Assembly: GCF_011764505.1 (NCBI RefSeq)
Contig: NZ_AP022839.1
Span: forward strand, 62,001 to 126,000
DNA from: Legionella antarctica
GTDB taxonomy: Bacteria > Pseudomonadota > Gammaproteobacteria > Legionellales > Legionellaceae
Length of the DNA stretch: 64,000 nucleotides
Direction: 5' to 3'
Below are positions 1 to 8,410 of the stretch, in pieces. Numbering within the stretch: the stretch's first letter is position 1; each line of letters begins with the position of its first letter. A program made the position numbers and the translations under genes. The notes under the pieces were generated by a model. It was not told the DNA's origin. It was given only the letters and a program-made list of their open reading frames with translations, and made no database searches.

Positions 1-64
1 GCTCATCCATGATAACTAATTTAACGCTATGTTCATTTTCTAGTGATTCCATTTGCATCTCCAT
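1..64 (-). CDS. 5' end of an unknown gene, running off the window
   Basis: A minus-strand reading frame opens with ATG at 62-64, 17 bases after the stop of the XRE antitoxin gene, and stays open to the window edge (about 21 residues, beginning MEMQMESLENEHSVK). A GGGAAA run just upstream could be a weak ribosome binding site. The spacing suggests a third gene of the toxin-antitoxin operon. Too little is visible to name a family. Confidence 0.35.
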   Translation of the reverse strand, partial: MEMQMESLENEHSVKLVIMDE

Positions 65-81
65 TTTCCCAATTTTTAATC

Positions 82-429
82 TCAGTACGCGGCAGAACTA
101 ACACTCAAATTATGTTTATTTTCCCTTACTTCGTCGTGTAAAGTTAACGTTTCTTCACCCTTCTGTAAGACTACCTTGTAACCCAAAGTTTCAACAATTC
201 TAATTAAATTGCTCACTTTGATATCCTGCTGTTTTCCTGAGCGCAAATCTTGTATTACAGAAGGCGATATATTTGCTTCCTTTGCTAAACTGCGAACCGA
301 TTGATCATCTTCTTCCATAATAGAAATAAGCAGTTCAGAAAAAAGCAATTCTTTATAATGCTTCTCATAAGCTATTTTAAATTTTTTATCCTGCATTTTT
401 CTTTCATAAGTAGAAAGTTGGTTACTCAT
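82..429 (-). CDS. XRE-family antitoxin (HigA-like)
   Basis: Small helix-turn-helix protein of 115 residues, likely the DNA-binding antitoxin of the pair with the gene upstream. An XRE-type HTH is visible around residues 42-85 (SVRSLAKEANISPSVIQDLRSG). I chose the ATG at 427-429 because GAGGTG stands just before it; an in-frame ATG 12 codons upstream lies inside the toxin gene and has no comparable site. The toxin stop (422-424) lies just inside this gene, so the two overlap by 8 bases and are probably translationally coupled. Toxin-first order is typical of the HigBA class. Function is inferred from gene order and the HTH. Confidence 0.75.
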   Translation of the reverse strand: MSNQLSTYERKMQDKKFKIAYEKHYKELLFSELLISIMEEDDQSVRSLAKEANISPSVIQDLRSGKQQDIKVSNLIRIVETLGYKVVLQKGEETLTLHDEVRENKHNLSVSSAAY

Positions 430-823
430 AATAGTCACCTCGTTGAATTCGTAATTCATACTCATCTTTACATTTTAAGGCTTTTTCCTTTTCACCCTTT
501 GGTAATTTGTTTGTTTTTTTATGAAAAGCATTCGTTATAATAATTTTACCGCCAGAGAAGAAAAAACATAAAAATCGATGCGGTTGTGGCTTAAAAGCAT
601 AGATTTTGTCTTCTTCATAATTAAACTTTGTTTTATTTCTAATTGATCCTATATTGCCCATCAATTCGAATAAGCCTAATGCCTTGATCTGCTCATCATC
701 ACTTAATGACTCAAAGTAATCTAATGAGCCACTATGCCCTTTACAATCAAAATACCATTCAATAACGAATTTAGATCCGTTAAAAACAACGTATTCTTTT
801 GGTTTTTTAGTTATTTTACTCAT
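422..823 (-). CDS. HigB/Gp49-like toxin (phage-derived RelE superfamily)
   Basis: Protein of 133 residues with the pattern of the DUF891/Gp49-like toxins: a central KPQPHRFLCFFF strand followed by HKKTNKLPKGE, which in this family carries the basic residues used for ribosome-dependent mRNA cleavage. It is the first gene of a two-gene operon with the XRE antitoxin, overlapping it by 8 bases. A 20-bp inverted repeat starts 9 bases upstream of its ATG and probably serves as the autoregulatory operator. The call rests on family resemblance and gene order; activity is not shown by the sequence. Confidence 0.75.
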   Translation of the reverse strand: MSKITKKPKEYVVFNGSKFVIEWYFDCKGHSGSLDYFESLSDDEQIKALGLFELMGNIGSIRNKTKFNYEEDKIYAFKPQPHRFLCFFFSGGKIIITNAFHKKTNKLPKGEKEKALKCKDEYELRIQRGDYYE

Positions 824-831
824 ACCAAAAG

Positions 832-851
832 TGTACTACTTAATCAGTACA
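832..851. promoter_or_regulatory. inverted repeat upstream of the toxin-antitoxin operon
   Basis: TGTACT and AGTACA face each other across 8 bases, directly before the toxin ATG at 821-823. The position fits a binding site for the XRE antitoxin that represses its own operon. Confidence 0.5.
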
Positions 852-1104
852 AAAGCAAGTTGCAGTATATGCCCAATAAAGTAAAATAATATTTTTTTGT
901 TATTCAAGGAATAAAATGAATAGTTCAAGTAGATGACAACCATACGTCCATTTATCAATAAATGGCCTATTGGTATTTTCAGAAGTGCTCTTCACTGCCA
1001 AGCCAGATAAAAGCTGACTTGTGCACTCGACTTCTGACTGTTTGAATTTCAGTAGCGACCTTCACTATTCGTACTTGTACTCAGAAGTTGGCTTCACCAC
1101 TAGA
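852..1104. other. AT-rich non-coding stretch
   Basis: No convincing reading frame or RNA is visible. It separates the toxin-antitoxin operon from the remnant at 1105-1329. Short near-repeats around 1010-1090 (cttcact, gacttctga, agaagttg) are not organised enough to name. Confidence 0.3.
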
Positions 1105-1329
1105 TCAGGATAATTGATTCATGCGATTCGTTTTTGAATTCCTCTCAGTAAAGTGGGATTCTGAAATTCGTGCAGCCCATCCTGAAAATGACAAAATCCC
1201 TGGTGTAAATAATTGGAATCGAATCTCAATCATTGCTACTTTTGCTACATCAGCACATTGCTGAATTGAATCTCTTAACTCCCTTGGTTTAAAGTCATAT
1301 TTATCCAACATAAACAAGGGGTTATCCAA
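1105..1329 (-). pseudogene. remnant coding block shared with 47.9-48.0 kb
   Basis: The minus strand encodes a 74-residue frame containing VAKVAMIEIRFQLFT. The plus strand at about 47979-48027 encodes the nearly identical VAKVAGIEIRFRLFT, and roughly 45 bases match with few differences. Both copies lie next to unrelated DNA and neither has a recognisable whole protein, so they look like two pieces of one former gene. No function can be assigned. Confidence 0.4.
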
Positions 1330-1532
1330 AATAGCATTCTTATAATTAATATAAAATTATGTAGCTTGATTAATGCTACTCAATTGCTACACAAAGCTAC
1401 ATATTTTAAAAGTTAAAATCAAAGACCTCATTGTGGCTAAAAATAGGCATCCTATTTAATATCAAACAACTATTGTCATATCGTGTTAATTAGTAGTATC
1501 ATTTTGGTGCTATATGAAATTTAAGGATCGAA

Positions 1533-1657
1533 ATGAACCAAGAAATGACGCATAACTTATTTAGTAATTTTCAATCAACTGTTTTTAGGGCAGTTAAAAC
1601 ATTCTTACAAAAAAATAAAGGGGAGGAGACAGATAAATCAATTACAACAAGCTTAAG
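1533..1657 (+). pseudogene. 5' part of an RHH protein gene, split by IS21 copy A
   Basis: Starts MNQEMTHNLFSN and runs open until the IS21-family element. The last six bases, CTTAAG (1652-1657), are repeated at 4435-4440 on the other side. Removing the element and one repeat joins this frame in phase with 4441-5623, giving one protein of 435 residues. The cut falls inside a ribbon-helix-helix-like segment (SLRIPGEIKEFYECIAEAE), so the DNA-binding fold is interrupted. Confidence 0.7.
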
Positions 1658-1805
1658 TGTCATGGGCCACGATTACTAGCCCACTAAAGGTCGGGTTTGG
1701 CCACGATTAATGGCCCACTCCATGGCCATCTCTGAGTCCCACTTTGAGTAGCAAATAAACAGTGTTAGTTTGGTCATTACCAATAACTAACGGATTTGTT
1801 ATGAG

Positions 1806-3614
1806 ATGAGGATTAAAACAATGGCAGAAATTAGAGAGGTGCTATATCAGCACAAAAAAGGGATGACTCAACGCAATATTGAAAAGTCTCTAAGCGTTTC
1901 ACGAATGAGCATACGCAAGTACGTTTCAATGGCCAAGGATTTGGGTTATCAGGAGGATATTTCCAATGATGAGCTCGAAGTTATCGCTTTGCAGATACAT
2001 AATAAAATCGTTAATACTACAGCCAACAACAGACCCAATAAATCAGAAAAAGAACTTGAGGCGCATCACGAAAAAATAGCATCACTCCTCACTGAGAAGT
2101 GGATTACCCATATGCAGATACACCGAATTTTAAGCGATAATGGTCTTGTTAGCAGTCGAAGAAGTCTTAGTCGTTATATTGAACGTCATTTCCCCTCGTT
2201 GCCTAAGGCTACGGTACATTTGTTAACAAAGCCTGGGCATGAAGCACAAGTTGACTATGCGTTTGTTGGGTTTATCAATAATAAAAAAACATACGCTTTT
2301 ATTATGACGTTATCACATAGTCGGTATCGATATGTTGAGTTTGTACATTCTCAAAATCAGCAATCATGGGCGCAAAGCCATATCAATGCCTTTCATTTTT
2401 TTGGAGGCGTGCCCAACTGCATTCTTTTAGACAATTTGAAATCGGGAATTATTAAAGCACATATTTATGATCCAACGGTCAATGAAACCTATGCAGAGTT
2501 ATCTCGCTTTTATGACTTTATAGCCGATCCGGCGAAGGCTCGAACGCCCGAGCACAAGGGGAAGGTTGAGCGTAGTGTTCAATTGGTAAAAGAACAGGTT
2601 ATCGCGGGGATAACCTATGATGATTTGGCCTCGATCGCTGCCAGCCAAGGAAGCGAGGAACGAGCGAGGCTGGTAGTCCCTGGTAGCCTTAGAGCCGGAT
2701 GTTTTGCCGCAGGCAAAATATAAGGCATCCGAAAAGGCGTCAGTCATTGGGGTAGCGTTGTTTTTGAACCCCGAATGGGGTGAAAAAACAAGCGGACACA
2801 GGACGGCCAGGGCCGCCGGAGGCATACTTGTCGCGTTTGCGAGTCGATTTCAGCCATGGATGGCTAAAATCAATCACGAGCTTAGCGACACTATCGGAAC
2901 GCCTTTGCACGTGATTGGTGCGCTAATAAGGTATCGCACGTCATCTGCAGTACCACTGGTGAAAAGCCAATTGACGTATTTAAAAATGAAGAATTTAATT
3001 TATTAAACCCACTGCCAGCAGGCGCTTTTGATATGCCCATTTGGATGGATGCTCAAGTTCATCGTGACCATCATTTTGTTGTTGCTGGTAATTTTTATTC
3101 TGTGCCAACGATACATATCGGGACAAAGGTTAAAATTAGAGTTGGCTTGAAGACCGTTCAGGCCTATGTGAATCATGCTTTGATTAAGACCCATATTCGT
3201 AACTACGGGCGTGGACAGTGGGAAACGGATCCCAATGACTACCATAATTCTGCAAAGTATTACTTAGAAAATACTGCTGGCGTTTGTATTGAAGCGGCCA
3301 AAGCAATTGGTCAGGCAACGGAGGAAATGGTCACAAAGGTACTGGCTGAAGGCTCTAGAACGAGCTTAAGAAAAGCCCAGGCTATCATCCGCTTGGTTGA
3401 GGAATACGGTAATGAGCGCCTTGAAAATGCATGTTTACGCGCGATTTTATTTGATAATTATACTCATCAATCATTGAAAAAAATCCTCACGGAAGGCCTG
3501 GATAAAAAAGACACGAGAACATTCTCCACTAAGCGCTCGGCCAATCATGAGAACTTTGCCTATATTCGCGCAGCAAGTGATTACAGCTCAACGATGGAGG
3601 CTCATTATGAGTGA
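1806..3614 (+). pseudogene. istA: istA transposase, broken by a 261-bp insertion
   Basis: The intact form is the 515-residue IstA of copy B: an N-terminal HTH, then a DDE integrase core beginning near HEAQVDYAFVG, with DNLKSG and a later acidic residue. Here the frame follows copy B to the codon for Ser at 2630-2632, then enters foreign DNA at 2636 and stops at 2721-2723. The original frame resumes at 2897 and runs to 3614. The insert length is a multiple of three, but it contains in-frame stops, so this copy should make only the N-terminal part. This copy could move only with IstA supplied by copy B. Confidence 0.88.
2636..2896. repeat. 261-bp GC-richer insertion inside istA, candidate small non-autonomous element
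   Basis: Present in IS21 copy A and absent from the otherwise identical copy B, which gives exact borders. It is visibly more GC-rich than its surroundings and carries several short hairpins (for example AACCCCG/CGGGGTT-type and CAGCCATGGATGGCTAAA). It encodes no transposase. I could find neither clear terminal inverted repeats nor an obvious target duplication. It may be a MITE-like or other repeated unit; a different origin such as gene conversion cannot be excluded. Confidence 0.7.
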
Positions 3615-4362
3615 TATCAATATGTTAGAGCTTGCAAAAAAACTACGTTTGACAGGGATCCCAGACACACTGCTAGCAAGAGTAGAACAGGCTCGCGCAG
3701 CGTCCCTCTCTTATGAAGAGTTGCTCTCAATGTTGTTTCAGGATGAGGATGAGGCTCGTCAACAAAAATTGCTTGCTGGGCGTGTAAGGCAAGCTCGATT
3801 TGAGGAGCCTCAGTGTTTTGAAAATTTTGAACTGGCTCGATATTCAACACAAGTCACACAAGCCATCCGCACCCTGATGACAGGGAAGTTTATCAAAGAA
3901 AAAAACCATGTCATCATCATGGGACCTGTTGGCACCGGAAAGACTCACCTGGCTCAAGCCCTGGGTCTAATGGCATGTCAACGACATAAAAAAGTCTGCT
4001 TTATAAGAGCGAATGAACTGTTAAATCAGTTCCACCAAGCAAGAGCGGATGAAACATGGACTGCGCTTTTTAAACGTTACTCACGATACGATGTGCTTAT
4101 TTTAGATGACTTCGGGCTGAAAGCATTATCGCCAGAACAGTCCACTGATCTGTATGATTTAATAGCAGCTATCCATGTAAACTCTATGCTAATTATAACT
4201 ACTAACCGTAAAATAGAAGGATGGATGGAGCTATTTTATGATCCGGTTATGGCAAACGCAGCATTAGATCGTATCGTAAATAAAGCTTATCGAATTGTTC
4301 TTGATGGGGAGTCATACAGGAAAAAATTTATACCGAAATTTAATTTAGTAGATGACAAGTGA
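3607..4362 (+). CDS. istB: IstB ATPase of IS21 copy A
   Basis: AAA+ ATPase of 251 residues that assists IstA in target choice and strand transfer. The Walker A motif GPVGTGKT is at about residues 106-113 and Walker B VLILDDFG about 50 residues later. I chose ATG 3607 rather than an upstream in-frame ATG at 3547 because GGAGG precedes it and the gene then overlaps the istA stop by 8 bases, as usual for IS21 elements. It is intact and identical to the istB of copy B. Confidence 0.92.
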   Translation: MSDINMLELAKKLRLTGIPDTLLARVEQARAASLSYEELLSMLFQDEDEARQQKLLAGRVRQARFEEPQCFENFELARYSTQVTQAIRTLMTGKFIKEKNHVIIMGPVGTGKTHLAQALGLMACQRHKKVCFIRANELLNQFHQARADETWTALFKRYSRYDVLILDDFGLKALSPEQSTDLYDLIAAIHVNSMLIITTNRKIEGWMELFYDPVMANAALDRIVNKAYRIVLDGESYRKKFIPKFNLVDDK

Positions 4363-4440
4363 GTTAAAAAAATTTACCCTAAGTGGGCTACTTTGAGTGG
4401 CCAGAGGGTGGGCTAGTAATCGTGACCCATGACACTTAAG

Positions 4441-5623
4441 AATCCCAGGAGAGATAAAAGAATTTTATGAGTGTATTGCTGAGGCTGAAATGACCTCTAT
4501 TAATACAGCCATTGTCAGCACATTAAGCAAGGTAAAAGACCAAACGATTAGTGAATATCAAAAATCATACTCAAGCATCAATGATACTTATGACTACCAA
4601 ATAAACAGTTTTTTTAAAATCATTGACGATCAAAAAATAGATTACAACGACTTGTGCATGCTTCTGGAATGGATAACCGGCATTAAAATCAATAGAGCCG
4701 ATATTACTAACAAAGAAATACTGGTTAATTTAATTGATAAAAATGCTCAATTAAAAACATGCAAAATATTTGGTTACAGCTATGAGTGGCTCCAGGATAA
4801 TAAACGGTCTATTTCCTACAAATGGCCTGGTTTTAAAGATCGCTGGTATAAACATGTAAAGCCATTTGTTCGAGATTTAATTATCAGTTTTTATTTGGAC
4901 GAAACGGTAGAATCCTTTGAGTTATCTTTTTTATGCTGCGATAGCAAGGTGATAAATAATATCAGCTCCGGTATTAGCTCTGGGATACAAGAAAATATTA
5001 CCCCAATTGTAATAGCTAATCGATGTATTAATGGAATAAAAACCTCCACGTATCATCGATTTGAATCAAATAACATTAATTATGAAAAGTGTAGGCACCA
5101 CTTTATTTTCTTAATAAAAATGATTCTTGTGCTGGTAAAAAATAACATCTTTAGCTTCCCTTGCGGCTATTTGGTTACACCACAACAACACGACATGATA
5201 CTGGATGGCAGCATGCATCTTGCAGAACTATTTAATAAAAATCGTCCAACAAATGATTTTAACGTAGATGATTTAGAGGATGTTGAAATTCGCCCCATAT
5301 CAGTTAATGATAACCATAGAACCAATAAGCCCCATATTTATCATTGCTTAAATAGTACAGTCATACATAATATTTTAACTTTGACTGATAAAGATACCTC
5401 TTCCATGCCCCTTACTGATGATGTAGCTTCACGATGCGGTATGAATAAAACAGCATTAGCTAAATATTTAAGGTTGTTTGATATAAATAATAACCAACAA
5501 TATTCAAATGGCGTTTTTTTATCACCAGAGAAAAATGACATTTTAATTATAAATTTAGTTAGAATTCGTGAAATTCAATCAGAACTGCACGAGTGTAAAA
5601 CCCTGGATACTGCTTTTGGTTAA
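4441..5623 (+). pseudogene. 3' part of the split RHH protein gene
   Basis: Continues the frame begun at 1533 after removal of the IS21 element. The piece carries the second half of the ribbon-helix-helix-like segment (through INTAIVSTL), then about 350 residues that I do not recognise, ending in a segment with possible HTH character (DDVASRCGMNKTALAKYLRLF). An internal ATG at 4490 is in the same frame, so a 377-residue product lacking the N-terminal domain could still be made. The combination of two DNA-binding segments suggests a regulator, which is inference. Confidence 0.65.
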
Positions 5624-5752
5624 TCTTTATTCTTACAGCAACTCTCTGTGTCATACTCCCACCAGATGATGGTGGGGACATGTCACTAGAATTAATTTTA
5701 AATCAGGATAGCTAAAATGGTAATTTTCTGGGCGAAACCCCTACAAGGGTAA
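5624..5752. other. short non-coding spacer between convergent genes
   Basis: Lies between the end of the RHH gene and the convergent parE gene. It contains the small inverted repeat CCACCA-tgatgg-TGGGG-like near 5660, which might act as a terminator, but no T-run follows. Nothing else is visible. Confidence 0.25.
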
Positions 5753-6049
5753 TCAAAAGTGTCTATTAAAATCCATAGATTGATGCAACACCCGAATAAC
5801 TGCAATACCATAATGAGTCATTTTGAAAAAAATAACATGAGAACCTACATTGAAAGCCCTCAAATCCTGACGGACATAATCACATGTTCGAGAAATAAGT
5901 GGATCATCTGCAAGATGTTGGAAGCTTGTTTCAATTGCCAAAATATAATCTTCTGTTCTTTTTATACCAAATTCGCGCGTACTATATAAATAGATTGACT
6001 CAAGATCCTCTATAGCCTTTGGATAAAGACGATATGTTTTATTTGGCAT
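5753..6049 (-). CDS. parE: ParE/RelE-type toxin
   Basis: Protein of 98 residues with the ParE pattern: YRLYPKAIEDLESIYLYSTREFG at the N-terminus, a central DPLISRTCDYVRQDLRAF and a C-terminal VIRVLHQSMDF. ParE proteins poison DNA gyrase. The gene is second in the operon, overlapping the parD-like antitoxin by 11 bases, which is the standard ParDE order. It probably stabilised the plasmid or the surrounding accessory block. The family call is strong; the target is inferred from the family. Confidence 0.9.
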   Translation of the reverse strand: MPNKTYRLYPKAIEDLESIYLYSTREFGIKRTEDYILAIETSFQHLADDPLISRTCDYVRQDLRAFNVGSHVIFFKMTHYGIAVIRVLHQSMDFNRHF

Positions 6050-6293
6050 GGGGGACTTTCTTCATTCGCTCAAGAAATTCTTCCGCGTTCCACATTAATG
6101 GATCGCCGCTCCCTTCCCCTTCATCGATAAGATGACGTAACTGCTCAAGCTTTGATTCAGCTTGTTTTTCACGAAGCAGACGCAATGATTCTCTTAATAC
6201 TTCACTATTACTTCTATAATCACCTGAATCAACAAGAAACTGAACATAATCACGAAGTTCACTACCCAAATCAACAGTCATTGTGCGAGCCAT
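6039..6293 (-). CDS. parD: ParD-type antitoxin
   Basis: Protein of 84 residues. The N-terminus (TMTVDLGSELRDYVQFLVDSG followed by RSNSEVLRESLRLL) is a ribbon-helix-helix DNA-binding fold of the ParD class; the acidic C-terminal tail would wrap the ParE toxin. It is the first gene of the operon and is preceded by a 19-bp perfect inverted repeat that most likely is its operator. Confidence 0.9.
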   Translation of the reverse strand: MARTMTVDLGSELRDYVQFLVDSGDYRSNSEVLRESLRLLREKQAESKLEQLRHLIDEGEGSGDPLMWNAEEFLERMKKVPHAK

Positions 6294-6305
6294 AAATACC
6301 TCAGC

Positions 6306-6354
6306 AATGTAAGTAAATGTCTTACATTTAGTATATAAGACATTTACTTACATT
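6306..6354. promoter_or_regulatory. 19-bp perfect inverted repeat, operator of the parDE operon
   Basis: AATGTAAGTAAATGTCTTA (6306-6324) is repeated in reverse complement at 6336-6354 with an 11-bp AT-rich spacer. Each arm itself contains related sub-sites (TTACAT, TTACTT). It lies 13 bases upstream of the parD ATG, as expected for a site bound cooperatively by ParD dimers. Confidence 0.75.
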
Positions 6355-6503
6355 ACAATATATTCATTGCTATCGCTAGAGTAAACCCCTGTGATAATTT
6401 TATAACCTATTAAAAACCCTTATTTTTACTATCATTAGGATTGATTTTATATTTATGGTAGTGTAGTATCACAACTTATAGAAGTTAATGATAGGTGATG
6501 TGT

Positions 6504-7391
6504 ATGGATTTAGTAGGTTATGCTCGAGTTTCCTCTACTGACCAAAATCTCGACATCCAAATGGACGCTCTAAACGATGCCGGGTGCAAAAAAATATATT
6601 CTGAGAAAAAAAGTGGTACATCGAAAATAGGCAGGACTGCATTTGATGAATGCATGGAGTATATTAGAGAAGGCGATACCCTGGTGGTCACACGAATTGA
6701 CCGACTAACACGTAGCATCCTCGATTTACAAACCCTGCTTCATCATTTAAAAGATAAAGGCATCAACTTAAAAGCACTTGACCAACCCGTAGATACCTCA
6801 AGTGCCTCAGGTAAATTCTTTTTAGATATGCTGGGTGTGTTTGCTGAATTTGAAACTAATTTAAGGCATGAACGCCAATTGGAAGGTATTGAGCGCGCCA
6901 AAAAGGATGGGGTTTATAAAGGACGAAAGCCGACAGCTCGCGCTAAAAGCAGTGATGTTCTTGCCTTGATTAATCAAGGGTACACACGATTGGCTATCGC
7001 TAAGAAACTTGATATTGGCATTGCCAGTGTTTATCGTATTTTAAAGGCACATTGTCAAAATAATCCGGAGCAGAATCTCCCCGGCAGCCAGTCCACAAAA
7101 AAAATTGCACTCATTGAAGTCTGGCTTCAGGTTGAAAACAATTCCAAATTCGTCCGAGGTAAAAATGAATCAAGACGTCAAATTGAACAAGAATGCTTTG
7201 CTCCATTTGATATGGTTAAAAAAGACAAGGATAGCTGGGAGTATGTACTGAAAATTCCTTATGAAAGTGACAAGGAATTGGATGAAACCATCAATGACCT
7301 GATGGAAGAAGCAGGCTCTATTGCAGATTGTCGCAACGGATTTACACAAATCAGCGTGGTTGAGCCTGCTACAGAAAAATCTTGGTCATGA
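6504..7391 (+). CDS. serine recombinase with an extra C-terminal domain
   Basis: Resolvase/invertase-type site-specific recombinase. Residues 1-140 carry the catalytic domain (GYARVSSTDQNLDIQ with the nucleophilic serine, then VVTRIDRLTRS and EFETNLRHERQLEG), followed by a Hin-type HTH (RLAIAKKLDIGIASVYRIL) near 165-185. Tn3-type resolvases end there; this one adds about 110 residues (IALIEVWLQVENNSK to the end) that I do not recognise. I chose ATG 6504 since AGGTG precedes it; GTG and ATG codons lie just upstream. The next gene starts in its stop codon (ATGA), so the two are probably coupled and may work together. Confidence 0.82.
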   Translation: MDLVGYARVSSTDQNLDIQMDALNDAGCKKIYSEKKSGTSKIGRTAFDECMEYIREGDTLVVTRIDRLTRSILDLQTLLHHLKDKGINLKALDQPVDTSSASGKFFLDMLGVFAEFETNLRHERQLEGIERAKKDGVYKGRKPTARAKSSDVLALINQGYTRLAIAKKLDIGIASVYRILKAHCQNNPEQNLPGSQSTKKIALIEVWLQVENNSKFVRGKNESRRQIEQECFAPFDMVKKDKDSWEYVLKIPYESDKELDETINDLMEEAGSIADCRNGFTQISVVEPATEKSWS

Positions 7392-7789
7392 CGCCCTGGT
7401 TTGCCGCTCTTCCTTGGGTTTATTACTTGGATTTTAAAGAAAAGGAACGGTATCACACTGCCCGTTTTGAAAAAGACACGCGCTATTATGTTCTTCGGTT
7501 AAGTAAAGATTTACTTGAAGACTGGGTTATCACCTTAGTCAATGGGCGCATCAAATCAAAACTAGGACAAAGCCGGACGCTGGCTTTTGCCAATTTTAAC
7601 GACGCGTTTGATTCTTTTTGCCAGAGTGCTAAGATACGCCATCAACGCGGCTATCATCTCAAGAGTTTTGATTGCGATAATCCCATTCTAGTGCATCTAT
7701 TGCCTTTTTCAGTGCATGCTGGGAATAATCAAGAACTAAGCCATCAAACACCTCAATTAAATCATCAGCAGATGGGCTTTTCTTTTTAA
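7388..7789 (+). CDS. WGR-like domain protein coupled to the recombinase
   Basis: Protein of 133 residues. Residues about 34-95 (YYVLRLSKDLLEDWVITLVNGRIKSKLG and on to HQRGYHL) follow the layout of WGR domains, with an asparagine where the name-giving tryptophan would be. WGR domains occur in PARP-like and MolR-type proteins and in small bacterial proteins thought to bind nucleic acid. Its ATG overlaps the stop of the recombinase gene (ATGA), so it is likely made together with it. A role in the recombination reaction is inference. Confidence 0.6.
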   Translation: MTPWFAALPWVYYLDFKEKERYHTARFEKDTRYYVLRLSKDLLEDWVITLVNGRIKSKLGQSRTLAFANFNDAFDSFCQSAKIRHQRGYHLKSFDCDNPILVHLLPFSVHAGNNQELSHQTPQLNHQQMGFSF

Positions 7790-7957
7790 TAGGCAATCAA
7801 TTTTTGGGAGCTATTATACAAAATTCAGATTAAGCGTGATAATGACGCCAAAATACTTATTTTATTTGACAGAATCAGGCTCACACGCGACTATTGTGCG
7901 TGCTTAATCGAATCAGCATCTAAACCAAGGGCTACAGACTATTAACAGGGGCATCCT

Positions 7958-8233
7958 ATGAATAAAAAAGAACTTATTACCGCCATCAGCGACACATCAG
8001 GACTAACTAAAACAGACTCAGAAACTGCATTAAATGCCGTGATTAGCTGCCTCACTGATTTACTTGCCAAAGGGGACTCGATTGTACTACCAGGGTTTGC
8101 CAGTTTATCCGTGAAAGAAAGAGCCGCTCGTACTGGAAGAAACCCATCTACTGGACAACCAATTGACATCGCTGCCAGCAAAGTGGTGAGCTTCAAGACT
8201 GGAACAAAATTAAAAGAGGCCGTTAACGGCTAA
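7958..8233 (+). CDS. HU-family DNA-binding protein
   Basis: Protein of 91 residues with the full HU/IHF pattern: NKKELITAISDTSGL at the N-terminus, LPGFASLSVKERAARTGRNP in the beta-arm and RNPSTG at residues 61-66. It bends DNA as a dimer. It stands alone 168 bases after the WGR-like gene, with AGGGGC before the ATG and a possible TTGACA -35 box near 7866. On a mobile block it may help the recombinase build its complex or act as a spare chromosomal HU; both are guesses. Confidence 0.93.
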   Translation: MNKKELITAISDTSGLTKTDSETALNAVISCLTDLLAKGDSIVLPGFASLSVKERAARTGRNPSTGQPIDIAASKVVSFKTGTKLKEAVNG

Positions 8234-8351
8234 TAAATTTTGGAGGACACGATAGTGTGTCCTCTTAAAAATGCTCAATTTTACGATTTGTGCCATAAGA
8301 CTACACGTTATAAAATAGCCCTGATTACTTAAAAAAATTTAGGCTCATATA

Positions 8352-8388
8352 ATGGGGTTCTATGCCATTGCTGTGCATAGAACCCCAT
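8352..8388. terminator. 14-bp perfect hairpin between HU and the next operon
   Basis: ATGGGGTTCTATGC (8352-8365) pairs with its complement at 8375-8388 across a 9-base loop, followed by TTTACTCTTAG. It may end transcription from the HU gene or act in the leader of the gene at 8411, whose ribosome binding site begins only about 12 bases later. Confidence 0.55.
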
Positions 8389-8410
8389 TTACTCTTAGGT
8401 GAGGAATTTC

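Larger units (their letters stand above)
1658..4434 (+). mobile_element. IS21-family insertion sequence, copy A (carries an extra 261 bp)
   Basis: The element is bounded by inverted ends TGTCATGGGCCACGATTACT on the left and the near-identical complement on the right, and flanked by the 6-bp target duplication CTTAAG. It holds istA and istB in the usual order with an overlap. It is 2777 bp; copy B at 30830-33345 is 2516 bp, and the difference is a single 261-bp insertion in istA. Everything else appears identical by eye. Confidence 0.92.

Noticed and set aside
301-540. 79-residue plus-strand frame
   Set aside because: Shadow of the toxin and antitoxin genes on the other strand.
2704-3006. Frame of 100 residues covering the 261-bp insertion
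   Set aside because: It exists only because of the insertion, in another phase than istA, and has no ribosome binding site or protein family.
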